DNA from: Gammaproteobacteria bacterium
GTDB taxonomy: Bacteria; Pseudomonadota; Gammaproteobacteria; Pseudomonadales; Azotimanducaceae
Direction of reading: 5' to 3'
NCBI GenBank assembly: GCA_028821405.1
Contig: JAPPGK010000046.1
Coordinates: forward strand, 1-64,000
DNA length: 64,000 nt
Shown here: in pieces, positions 16,423 through 24,054 of the stretch
How positions within the stretch are numbered: position 1 is the stretch's first letter
How the letters are laid out: each line of letters starts with the position of its first letter
Translations under genes and position numbers: made by a program
The notes under the pieces: generated by a model
Database searches by the model: none
What the model saw: only the letters and a program-made list of their open reading frames with translations
Told to the model about the DNA's origin: nothing

Positions 16423-17720
16423 GTGGCTCTCGTCCTAAGCGAACAGCGCTGGCTGCGCTTCGGGGCGTTCAGCGCGTTCTACTTCGCACAAGGTGTACCG
16501 CTCGGGTTGTTGGCGGTCGCCATGCCGGCGTGGCTCGCCGAACAACAGGCACGAGTTAGCGAGATCGCGTTGTTTGGCTCGGTCGTGTCCATCCCCTGGG
16601 TGTTCAAGCTCGTGGCGGGTCCGTTCATGGATCGTTTCACGTTCCTTCCCATGGGATTTCGGCGTCCTTGGGTCCTCCTCGCGCAGGGCGGTTTGACCGT
16701 GTCCCTGGTCGCCCTCGCGCTAACGCCGTTCGATGTGAACGCGATGCTGCCGCTGATGGTCGTTGGATTCGTAACCAATGCCTTCGCTGCAACCCAGGAC
16801 GTTGCCGTGGACGGGATGGCCATCGATGTGCTGCCGGTGGACGAACGGGGCCGGGCGAACGCGCGTTCATGGCGTTCGGGCAGGTCGCCGGCTCTTCGTC
16901 CTTCGGCGCCTTGTGCGGAACGTTGCTACCGAAGGTGGGGCTGGGGCTGACGGCATTGCTGTGCGCGGCCGCGGTAGCTGCGCTCTTTGTCTTCGTGGCC
17001 ATCGTGCGCGAAAGACCGGGCGAACGCCTGCTGCCGTGGACGCCGGGCGAATCAAGCAAGCGAACCGAAGTCACCGTGTCCGGGATTACCGACAACTTCC
17101 GCGACCTGTTCCGCGTGCTCGTCCTGCCCATGAGTTTGCTGTTGGTGGTGGTTTCGTTTGCGTATTTCCTTCGGGGCGGGCTGGTCACGCCGGTATTCGC
17201 CGCATTCGCCGTTCAGGACTTGGGCTTGTCTACCGCCGAATACGGCGGTTTCGTTGGTGCCTTGACCATCGCCGTGGCCGTGGCTTGTGTTGTGCTGGGA
17301 CCGTGGATCGATCGTCTCGGAGCGAGGCGTTTCCTGATGGGAGCGCTGGTTCTTGGTGCGCTCGCGCACCTCGTTGCGGGTTTGTTGGCCGAGCGTACGA
17401 ATGATCTGGTGGTCTTCGGGTCGGTGGCCGTGGTTATCTACCTTGTCGGTCAGGTGGTCTTTATCACCATCATCGCGTTGTTCATGAACCTGTGTTGGAC
17501 CAAGGTGGCTGCAACGCAATTCGCGGTGTACATGGCTCTCGCCAACGTGGGGATCGTTTCCGGTGGAATGCTGTTCGTCCCGTTTGCCGACGATCTGACC
17601 TTCGCCCAGGACTTCCTCATCATGGCCGGCTTGTTCGTCGTCGCGGCCCTCGGGCTGATGTTCTTCAGGGAGCGCGCTCACGACCGACAGCTGGAGGCAC
17701 TCCGGGCTCGGGCAAGCTAG
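16423..17720 (+). pseudogene. AmpG/PAT-family MFS transporter split by a 2-nt frameshift
   Basis: The first frame (GTG 16423) encodes the N-terminal six-helix half, with FYFAQGVPLGLLAVAMPAWL, ending at VDERGRANA. The family sequence then continues one frame over as FMAFGQVAGSSSFGALCG through to the stop at 17718-17720. The junction is GCGCG at 16861-16865; removing one CG dinucleotide restores a single ~430-residue permease. It resembles AmpG-type muropeptide permeases and related siderophore importers. It may be a real pseudogene, slippage-controlled expression, or a sequencing error. The stop codon lies inside hairpin 1 of the downstream array. Confidence 0.8.
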
Positions 17721-17852
17721 GGAAGGTCTGAACAAGACCTTCCCTAGCGCGGCACAGGGATGTGCCGCCAAATTCGATGGCGTAAGCCATTGAATTTGCG
17801 AGCGAAACTATTTGTTTCGCTACTGTTCAAGTCCAGGGACGGACTTGAACAG
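17716..17852. repeat. Array of five consecutive perfect or near-perfect hairpins
   Basis: H1: 14-bp stem 17716-17729/17735-17748, loop GAACA. H2: 7-bp stem GCGGCAC/GTGCCGC 17749-17768, loop AGGGAT. H3: 12-bp stem with one mismatch 17770-17781/17786-17797, loop GTAA. H4: 8-bp stem AGCGAAAC/GTTTCGCT 17801-17821. H5: 12-bp perfect stem CTGTTCAAGTCC/GGACTTGAACAG 17823-17852, loop AGGGAC. The stems are unrelated to each other. It lies between convergent genes and includes the last codons of both. No T tract follows. Confidence 0.85.
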
Positions 17853-19223
17853 AGGTCTCCTAGCGGGATCGTCCACCGAATAGTCGAAACCCTTGATGTG
17901 CCGCAACGGTCGGATGGTTACCACGGTGTCGCCGCCTGCGCCCGTCGCGGGCGGCCGGCGGGCACTCGGTTCGCCGTGCAGAGGTTGTACGCCGAGCATT
18001 CGGCCGTCCGCGGGGTCGTACCAGACCATCCCGGCGACGTCGCCGAACCACTGCGGGTCGATGGTCACGGCGACGTCCGACTCGAAGTAGGCGACAGCGA
18101 TCTTCGTATCCCCGGAGATGGCGGCGTGAACGTTTTCGTGGGCGCCAAAAACCGCGTTCTCCCGATCGGGAACAAGGTTGTGCCAGTCGGTGGTTCCCAG
18201 GATGTCGCGCATGTGGGTGGCGATGGCGACGGCGCCCGGGCGCCCGATGTCCGTGCGCCAGTGGTCGAGATTCAGCCACGTCGTCCAACCCCCGTAGCCT
18301 TCGCCGAAGCCGCCGTGCAAGCGGGCGGCCCAGTAGTGTGCGCGGAAGGCTGCGTTTGTCCCGGTCCTGTGGATGCGGAAAACCCCGCCGTCCCGATCGT
18401 GTTCGTACCAGGTCTCGCATAGGAACGTCGGTTTCGCGGGGGCGCGACGGTAGTCGGCCTCAAGACGGCGCACCATGGACGCCACGTCGCCGCGCTCCTG
18501 GATGGAGTGGAAGTCGAGTTCCTCGTCGAGGTGATCGGCACTGCTACGCCCCGCACGTGGATGCATCGTGACCAGTTGGGTGATCCCCGCATCGCGAAGT
18601 CCCTCGTAGAGGCGTCGGTACTTGGCGACGCTGACCCGCGCTTCGTCGCCGCCCAAGGCCCAGATGAGGTTGGCCTGGGTGCGGTAGCGCTCACCCAGCG
18701 TCTTGCCGATGTGGTAGTGGTCCGCCTCGGAGAAGTGCCGACTGAAGTTGCTCGCCCACAGCGGAATGAAATACGCGGCCATGCCCTTTCCGGCAAGGTA
18801 GTCCAGGACATTGTCCACATGGCCCCAATAGGCGTCGTTGGGACGCTCGAAACGGACATCGGCGGTGTCCTTGGGCGGCTTGCCCTCGCGGTCGAAGAAG
18901 GGCGCTTCACCCTGGGCGTTTACCCGGGCTTGGCCGGTCTCGCCCTCGAAGTCCCAATGCGCTGCCGTGTCGTCGAAGGACCAGGGCGTGGCCACCAACT
19001 GCAACGCGCTGAAGCCCTGCGCGGCGCGGACATCGATGTACTCCTTGGTCGCGTCGATGTCGAGCGAGGCCAGCAACTGCCAAGGGGTGTCGGCAACGTA
19101 GTAGAACGGCTCACCGGACTGGAAGGTCAGGTAGCGGCCGTTCGAGCTGACCTTTAGGGGACCGTCGAACGCCCCGGCCCAGGCACAGACTGCCCAGCCG
19201 ACCGCCAGCGTCAACCGCTTCAT
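17820..19223 (-). CDS. Secreted DUF4038 (apiosidase-like) glycoside hydrolase-type protein
   Basis: 467 residues. An N-terminal signal peptide (MKRLTLAVGWAVCAWAGA) is followed by the DUF4038 pattern: SSNGRYLTFQSGEPFYYVADTPWQLL at the start of a TIM barrel, YFIPLWASNF, IWALGGDEAR, and FLCETWYEHD carrying a likely catalytic glutamate, then a C-terminal beta-sandwich-like region. GH140-related enzymes cut side chains of complex polysaccharides; the substrate here is unknown. The last ~10 codons are encoded by hairpin H5 of the neighbouring array, so the C-terminal tail is not ancestral. It lies 9 nt downstream of the LLM oxidoreductase on the same strand. Confidence 0.75.
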   Translation of the reverse strand: MKRLTLAVGWAVCAWAGAFDGPLKVSSNGRYLTFQSGEPFYYVADTPWQLLASLDIDATKEYIDVRAAQGFSALQLVATPWSFDDTAAHWDFEGETGQARVNAQGEAPFFDREGKPPKDTADVRFERPNDAYWGHVDNVLDYLAGKGMAAYFIPLWASNFSRHFSEADHYHIGKTLGERYRTQANLIWALGGDEARVSVAKYRRLYEGLRDAGITQLVTMHPRAGRSSADHLDEELDFHSIQERGDVASMVRRLEADYRRAPAKPTFLCETWYEHDRDGGVFRIHRTGTNAAFRAHYWAARLHGGFGEGYGGWTTWLNLDHWRTDIGRPGAVAIATHMRDILGTTDWHNLVPDRENAVFGAHENVHAAISGDTKIAVAYFESDVAVTIDPQWFGDVAGMVWYDPADGRMLGVQPLHGEPSARRPPATGAGGDTVVTIRPLRHIKGFDYSVDDPARRPLFKSVPGLEQ

Positions 19224-19232
19224 GAATGCTCG

Positions 19233-20177
19233 CTAGCGGAACTCGGGCATGACCGCTTCGGCAAACAACTGGGCGGGTTCCTGGGTGTCCTTGCCGAAGA
19301 ACTCGATGACGAACATCGTACATCCCAAGTCGATGTGCTTGTGGATCTGTTCGGCACAACGCTCGGGGGTCCCAGTGATGGCCAGCGGTCCCTTGGGATC
19401 CCCCATGTGGCCGCCGAAGATGCGCTGGGCCTGGTCGGCCATCGGACCGGCCCGGGCGTCGTCCGGCGCGATGGTAACTAGGCACTGCTGACTCGCGACG
19501 ATCTCGTCGGGGTTGCGCCCAACGGCGTCGCAGTGGCGGTGGAGCACGTCGATCTTGCGGCCGAGCGCCGCCTGGTGGCCAGCCAGGTTGTTCCAGATAT
19601 CCGCTTCCCGCGCAGCGATATTCAATGTGACCTGCTCACCGGCACCGCCGATCAATACCGGCACCCTTCGTGGTGGCTTGGGTTGGCAGACGACGCCGTT
19701 TGCCTTGACGTATTCGCCGTCGTACGAGACCTCTTCCTCGTCTCCCCACATGCGCTTGAAGAGTTCAACGGTCTCCGCAAGTTGCGCCAAGCGCTGACCC
19801 GTCGTGTGGAATGGCATGCCGAAGTCCGTGAACTCCCGCGGCATCCAGCCGCCCCCAAGTCCGGCGATGACCCGCCCACCGGCGATGTTGTCCACGGTGG
19901 CGATGGTCTTGCCGAGTTGGGCGGGATTGCGCATCCCGGCGGGCGTCACCAGGGTGCCGAGTTCGACGCGTTCGGTGATGGCGGCGATGGCGGCGATCAT
20001 CGACCATGCCTCGAGGATCGGCAGCTGTGGCGACTGCGGTCCGTAGAAGTGATCGCAAACCCACAACGAGTCGAATCCCATAGCCTCGAAAGCACGCGCC
20101 GCACCCGCCGCAGCCACCCACGGCCGCTTTATCTGGGGCAGGGTGACGCCGAAGTGGACACTCGCGTTCGCGGTCAT
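19233..20177 (-). CDS. LLM-class (luciferase-like, F420/FMN) oxidoreductase
   Basis: 314 residues of the bacterial luciferase-like TIM-barrel family. FEAMGFDSLWVCDHF, ELGTLVTPAGMRNPAQLGK and AGGRVIAGLGGGWMPREFTDFGM are classical for the subgroup annotated as F420-dependent. The C-terminal ITGTPERCAEQIHKHIDLGCTMFVIEFFG is also typical. The cofactor is not decided by these motifs. It is transcribed divergently from the 20312 propeller gene and probably together with the DUF4038 gene. Confidence 0.82.
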   Translation of the reverse strand: MTANASVHFGVTLPQIKRPWVAAAGAARAFEAMGFDSLWVCDHFYGPQSPQLPILEAWSMIAAIAAITERVELGTLVTPAGMRNPAQLGKTIATVDNIAGGRVIAGLGGGWMPREFTDFGMPFHTTGQRLAQLAETVELFKRMWGDEEEVSYDGEYVKANGVVCQPKPPRRVPVLIGGAGEQVTLNIAAREADIWNNLAGHQAALGRKIDVLHRHCDAVGRNPDEIVASQQCLVTIAPDDARAGPMADQAQRIFGGHMGDPKGPLAITGTPERCAEQIHKHIDLGCTMFVIEFFGKDTQEPAQLFAEAVMPEFR

Positions 20178-20216
20178 GGGAATCCCTCGTGAGTTGCTAC
20201 GCCGAGCAGCCTACCA

Positions 20217-20285
20217 CCAAGGGGACACCCACCGTACCACCGTACCACCAAGACCCCGTGTCACGAGGGGACACCCACCGTATTA
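20217..20285. repeat. Pair of GGGACACCCACCGTA repeats between divergent genes
   Basis: Two copies of GGGGACACCCACCGTA, at 20221 and 20267, are 46 bp apart, with a short CCGTACCAC repeat between. The motif is the reverse complement of the ACGGTGGGTGTCCC repeats upstream of the RAYT gene near 28300. It fills most of the 134-bp divergent intergenic region. Confidence 0.75.
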
Positions 20286-20311
20286 TCAAGGGGTCCGCCA
20301 AAGGAGGTGCC

Positions 20312-21283
20312 ATGGCACAAATCGAATTCGAGGTCGTTGAGGGCTGGGAGAAACTCCCGGAGGGCTGGAGTTTCGTTGAGGTTGCCGGTGTCGCCACGGA
20401 CTCCAAGGACCGGGTGTATGCGTTCAACCGGGGCGAACATCCGATGATCGTGTTCGATGCCGATGGCAACTTCCTCGATGCCTGGGGTGAGGGGATCTTC
20501 GCCAATGCCCACGGCATCTACATCGGTCCGGACGACCACGTCTATGCGGCCGACAATGTCGACCACACGGTGCGCATCTTCACGCCGGAAGGCGAGTTGC
20601 TAAGGACCTTGGGCGAGAAGGACAAGCCCGCTGATACGGGTTTCGTGCCAGGGCGCCGGGCCGTGCAGTTCGGTGGTGGGCCGTTCAACCGCGTGACCAA
20701 CGTGGCGCTGTCAACCATGGGGGAGATGTATGTCGCCGATGGCTATGGCAATGCACGGGTGCACAAGTTCTCGTCGTCCGGGGACTACGAGTTCTCGTGG
20801 GGCGAACCTGGCCGCGGGCCGGGCGAGTTCCGCCTGCCGCACGCCATCGCGGTGGATCGGGACAACACCGTCTATGTCGCCGACCGCGAAAACTCACGAA
20901 TCCAGGTGTTCAAGGCCAATGGCGAGTACGTCAAGGAGTGGGACCATGTCGTCCGCCCGGACGACCTCTACATCGACGATGACGACATTCTCTACGTCGC
21001 TGAGCTGGGCGAGATCGCAGGACAGAGTCCGGATCACGAGATCCTGCCGCACACGCCTCATGCCCGGGTGACGGTCATGGATCTAGACGGCAACGTCATC
21101 ACTCGTTTCGGCGGGAAGGATCCGATACGTCCGGGCAGCTTCTTTGCGCCGCACGGGATCTGGTCCGACTCCAAGGGCGACCTCTACGTCTCGGAAGTGG
21201 TCTATAGCGGGGGCGGGAACCGGGGTCTCGTGCCGCTCGACTGTCACTCGCTCCAGAAATTCGCGCGCATCCGGGCCGAATGA
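20312..21283 (+). CDS. NHL-repeat beta-propeller, peptidyl-alpha-hydroxyglycine alpha-amidating lyase-like
   Basis: 323 residues from the ATG at 20312, chosen for the strong AAAGGAGG site 5 nt upstream. Repeated NHL blades are visible: DSKDRVYAFNRGEHPMIVFD, NAHGIYIGPDDHVYAADN, GEMYVADGYGNARVHKF, LPHAIAVDRDNTVYVADREN and FAPHGIWSDSKGDLYVSEV. This pattern matches bacterial proteins annotated as peptidylamidoglycolate lyases, which in animals finish C-terminal peptide amidation. No monooxygenase partner (PHM) is adjacent, so the reaction in this organism is unproven. There is no signal peptide. The stop overlaps the glutaminyl cyclase start (ATGA). Confidence 0.75.
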   Translation: MAQIEFEVVEGWEKLPEGWSFVEVAGVATDSKDRVYAFNRGEHPMIVFDADGNFLDAWGEGIFANAHGIYIGPDDHVYAADNVDHTVRIFTPEGELLRTLGEKDKPADTGFVPGRRAVQFGGGPFNRVTNVALSTMGEMYVADGYGNARVHKFSSSGDYEFSWGEPGRGPGEFRLPHAIAVDRDNTVYVADRENSRIQVFKANGEYVKEWDHVVRPDDLYIDDDDILYVAELGEIAGQSPDHEILPHTPHARVTVMDLDGNVITRFGGKDPIRPGSFFAPHGIWSDSKGDLYVSEVVYSGGGNRGLVPLDCHSLQKFARIRAE

Positions 21284-22101
21284 CCAGGTCGACGTTCAAG
21301 CCGGCTCGCCTGGTGGGTCTGCTCCGGTGCCTGGCGACGCTGGCCTCTCTCTACATCGGTGTCGCCGTCGTCGCGGTGGAGACGCTGACTGTCGAGGTCC
21401 ATAGGAAGCTGCCACACGATCCCGAAGCCTACACCCAGGGACTCGTGTGGTGGCAGGGCAGGCTCTACGAGAGCACGGGCCGACGCGGCCGGTCTCAACT
21501 CCGGAAGATCGACCCGGGCACCGGCATCGTGGAGCACCGCGTGTCGATCCCCCTGATGTTCTTCGGCGAAGGCTTAGCCCGCGTCGACCAGCGCCTGGTC
21601 ATGCTGACCTGGCAGGCCGAGCAGGCGTTCGTGTTCGCTGTGGACGGTTTCGCACGCGTCGGCAAACTGGACTACCGAGGCGAGGGCTGGGGTCTCTGCC
21701 ACGATGGAACCCGATTCGTCATGAGCGACGGCTCGGATCGGTTGAGCTTCCGCGACAGCGAGTCATTTGCCCTCGTGGGCACCGTGTCGGTGACCCTCGA
21801 AGGCCGACCGCTGACCAACCTCAACGAGCTGGAGTGCGTCGATGACAAGATCTACGCCAATGTCTTTCAACACGATGTCATCGTGCGAGTCGATCCCGCG
21901 ACTGGCCGGGTTGGCGCACGAATCGACGCTTCAGGACTACTCGACGATGGGGAAAGCAGGGGCGCCGACGTCCTCAACGGGATCGCCTACGCACCGGAAC
22001 TGGACCGTTTCTATGTCACGGGCAAGCTTTGGCCGGCCATGTTCGAGGTGACCTTCGTCGGCGGGTCCGATCAGGCCACGGCCGATTTGTCGACGCCGTG
22101 A
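21280..22101 (+). CDS. Glutaminyl-peptide cyclotransferase (plant/bacterial five-bladed type)
   Basis: 273 residues. After a basic N-terminus and a hydrophobic segment (LVGLLRCLATLASLYIGVAVVAV, probable signal or anchor), the family hallmarks appear: HDPEAYTQGLVWWQGRLYESTGRRGRS, EGWGLCHDGTRFVMSDGSDRL, NLNELECVDDKIYANVFQHD and VLNGIAYAPELDRFYVTGKLWP. These enzymes convert N-terminal glutamine to pyroglutamate in exported proteins. Overlap with the amidating-lyase-like gene implies translational coupling. Confidence 0.9.
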   Translation: MTRSTFKPARLVGLLRCLATLASLYIGVAVVAVETLTVEVHRKLPHDPEAYTQGLVWWQGRLYESTGRRGRSQLRKIDPGTGIVEHRVSIPLMFFGEGLARVDQRLVMLTWQAEQAFVFAVDGFARVGKLDYRGEGWGLCHDGTRFVMSDGSDRLSFRDSESFALVGTVSVTLEGRPLTNLNELECVDDKIYANVFQHDVIVRVDPATGRVGARIDASGLLDDGESRGADVLNGIAYAPELDRFYVTGKLWPAMFEVTFVGGSDQATADLSTP

Positions 22102-22191
22102 AGGCCATCGTCGAGCGGCACGGCTGCCTGGAAGTCTGCAAGGGGACGCCTGCTCCTTGTCGAACGCCGCGGCGCCGATCTCGATCCACCT

Positions 22192-23253
22192 TTATGTTTC
22201 GCCTCTGTCGCGACGTTGGTCGACGGCGTTGGCCAGTTCGCGTAGACACTCCACCGTGTCGTCCCACCCAATGCAGGCGTCCGTTACGCTTTGTCCGTAC
22301 ACCAGATCGGGCCCGACGTTCTGCCGGCCCGCCACCAGATTGCTCTCGATCATCACTCCCATGATCTTGCTCTCGCCGTCCGTGATCTGGCCGGCAATGT
22401 CCTGGCAGACGGCGATCTGGCGATTGTGGTCCTTCTGGCTGTTGGCGTGGCTGGCATCCACCATCAATCGCCCGTTGAGCCCGCCCTGCTCGAGAATCCG
22501 GCTCGCGTAGTGTACGGAGGGGTTGTCGAAGTTGGTTTTGCCACCGCCGCCGCGCAAGATGATGTGGCAATCGTCGTTCCCGGCCGTCGAGAAGATGGCG
22601 GAGTGGCCAGCCTTGGTCACCGAGAGGAAGATGTGCGAGTGCAGGGCGGACTTGACGGCGTCGGCGGCGACTTGGATGTCACCGTCGGTGCTGTTCTTGA
22701 AACCCGTGGGACAGGACAGGCCAGACGCGAGCTGACGGTGGATCTGGCTTTCGGTCGTGCGGGCCCCGATGGCTGCCCAACACACCAAGTCGCCGACGTA
22801 TTGGGGCGTAATCGGATCTAGGTATTCGGTGCCCGTGCCGATGCCGGTTGCCACGATATCGCGCAGCAACGCCCGTGCGGTGTGCAGGCCAAGATTGATA
22901 TCGAAGGAGTCGTCCAGCTTGGGATCGTTGATGAGCCCCTTCCAACCCACCGTGGTACGCGGTTTTTCGAAGTAGACACGCATAACGATGAGCAGTTGGC
23001 GGGCGAGTGCGTCGGCCTGTTCCTTAAGCCTCCCGGCGTATTCACGGGCCGCGTCCGGGTCGTGAATCGAGCACGGACCGACAATGACGAGTAGACGTGG
23101 ATCTCGTCCGGCGATGATGTCGCTCGACTGGCGTCGGACGTTGAACACCAGCGTCGAGTGCTCGGGTGCCAACGGTAGTTCGTCTATCAATTCGGACGGC
23201 GCAAGCACTTCGGCCATGCCCGTGATCCGAACGTCGTCGGTCAAATACTGCAT
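22192..23253 (-). CDS. 3-deoxy-7-phosphoheptulonate (DAHP) synthase, class I
   Basis: 353 residues from MQYLTDDVRI, the start that agrees with family length. It catalyses the first step of the shikimate pathway from erythrose-4-phosphate and PEP. Diagnostic segments are LVIVGPCSIHD, MRVYFEKPRTTVGWKGLINDP, ILRGGGGKTNFD and MVDASHANSQKDH. It belongs to the AroF/G/H group; the feedback-sensitive isozyme type cannot be assigned reliably. It is divergent from the 23325 gene with a short shared upstream region. Confidence 0.93.
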   Translation of the reverse strand: MQYLTDDVRITGMAEVLAPSELIDELPLAPEHSTLVFNVRRQSSDIIAGRDPRLLVIVGPCSIHDPDAAREYAGRLKEQADALARQLLIVMRVYFEKPRTTVGWKGLINDPKLDDSFDINLGLHTARALLRDIVATGIGTGTEYLDPITPQYVGDLVCWAAIGARTTESQIHRQLASGLSCPTGFKNSTDGDIQVAADAVKSALHSHIFLSVTKAGHSAIFSTAGNDDCHIILRGGGGKTNFDNPSVHYASRILEQGGLNGRLMVDASHANSQKDHNRQIAVCQDIAGQITDGESKIMGVMIESNLVAGRQNVGPDLVYGQSVTDACIGWDDTVECLRELANAVDQRRDRGET

Positions 23254-23324
23254 TCTCTTTCTTATCGGCGGCGAACCAATCCCCAAACTTAGCGCGTGCG
23301 TTGCCCGATGTACAATCGCCACGC

Positions 23325-23948
23325 ATGACGACGGCCCGTGCCGCATACTTCAAGGCCCTCGGCATCGATGTGTGGGTGCGTCGCCGCCCGCGTGCGGAGG
23401 GTGCGCAACGGCGCGGGACGGGGGTCGCCGTGCCACAGGACGCCGAGCCTGCGGTTTCCCGACGCCGTCCGCCGCGCACCCTCACGCGCCCAGCGCCACC
23501 ACCGGCATCGGCGATGCGGCAGCCGGTCCCCGACCAGCCAGCGTCGGAGGAGTCGTTTCGAGTGCGTTGCTTTCGCTACGGGCGGGTATTCGCCGCACTC
23601 GCGGAGGATGCATGGCCGGTACGCCATTTCCTCTTGGACGTAGCTTGGGCGTTGAATGATTTCGTTGCTGCCGAACGCAAGGACCTGGTGTTCGATTGGC
23701 CGCAGCCGGGCGCGGTGCCCGATGGCGGTGATAAAGCGTTCGGGGCATTCTTCAGACATCAAACCCGAACCCGCACGGGCTCGCGTGTGCTGCTAGCGGG
23801 CGCACGCGTCGCCGCACTCCTCGGTCACCCGCCGCCGAACGAGTCCTGTGTGTTGGACGGCGGGCTCTATGTATGTCCGGAAACGATGGACAACCAGGCC
23901 AAGCGCGACCTCTGGCGATTGATCCAGGATCTCAGTCGAGAGTCGTGA
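23325..23948 (+). CDS. Conserved gammaproteobacterial protein of unknown function
   Basis: 207 residues from the ATG at 23325. The N-terminus AAYFKALGIDVWVRRR is followed by an Arg/Pro-rich linker to about residue 75. A conserved domain then includes FDWPQPGA, AFGAFFRHQTRTRTGSRVLLAGARVAALLG and a C-terminal YVCPETMDNQAKRDLWRLIQDL. From memory this resembles an unnamed family encoded beside rimI or prfC in gammaproteobacteria, and RF3 follows directly here. A HolD (psi) or uracil-DNA-glycosylase-like relationship is possible but I cannot support it. Confidence 0.6.
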   Translation: MTTARAAYFKALGIDVWVRRRPRAEGAQRRGTGVAVPQDAEPAVSRRRPPRTLTRPAPPPASAMRQPVPDQPASEESFRVRCFRYGRVFAALAEDAWPVRHFLLDVAWALNDFVAAERKDLVFDWPQPGAVPDGGDKAFGAFFRHQTRTRTGSRVLLAGARVAALLGHPPPNESCVLDGGLYVCPETMDNQAKRDLWRLIQDLSRES

Positions 23949-24054
23949 CGGAGCCAGTGTCGGGACAGAGCTATAATCCGCCGCCTCCTGATTGTCCCCT
24001 CGTCCATTGAGCCTTCGATCCTCGGCTGGCATTGAGACCCGCGCCAAGGCGCTA

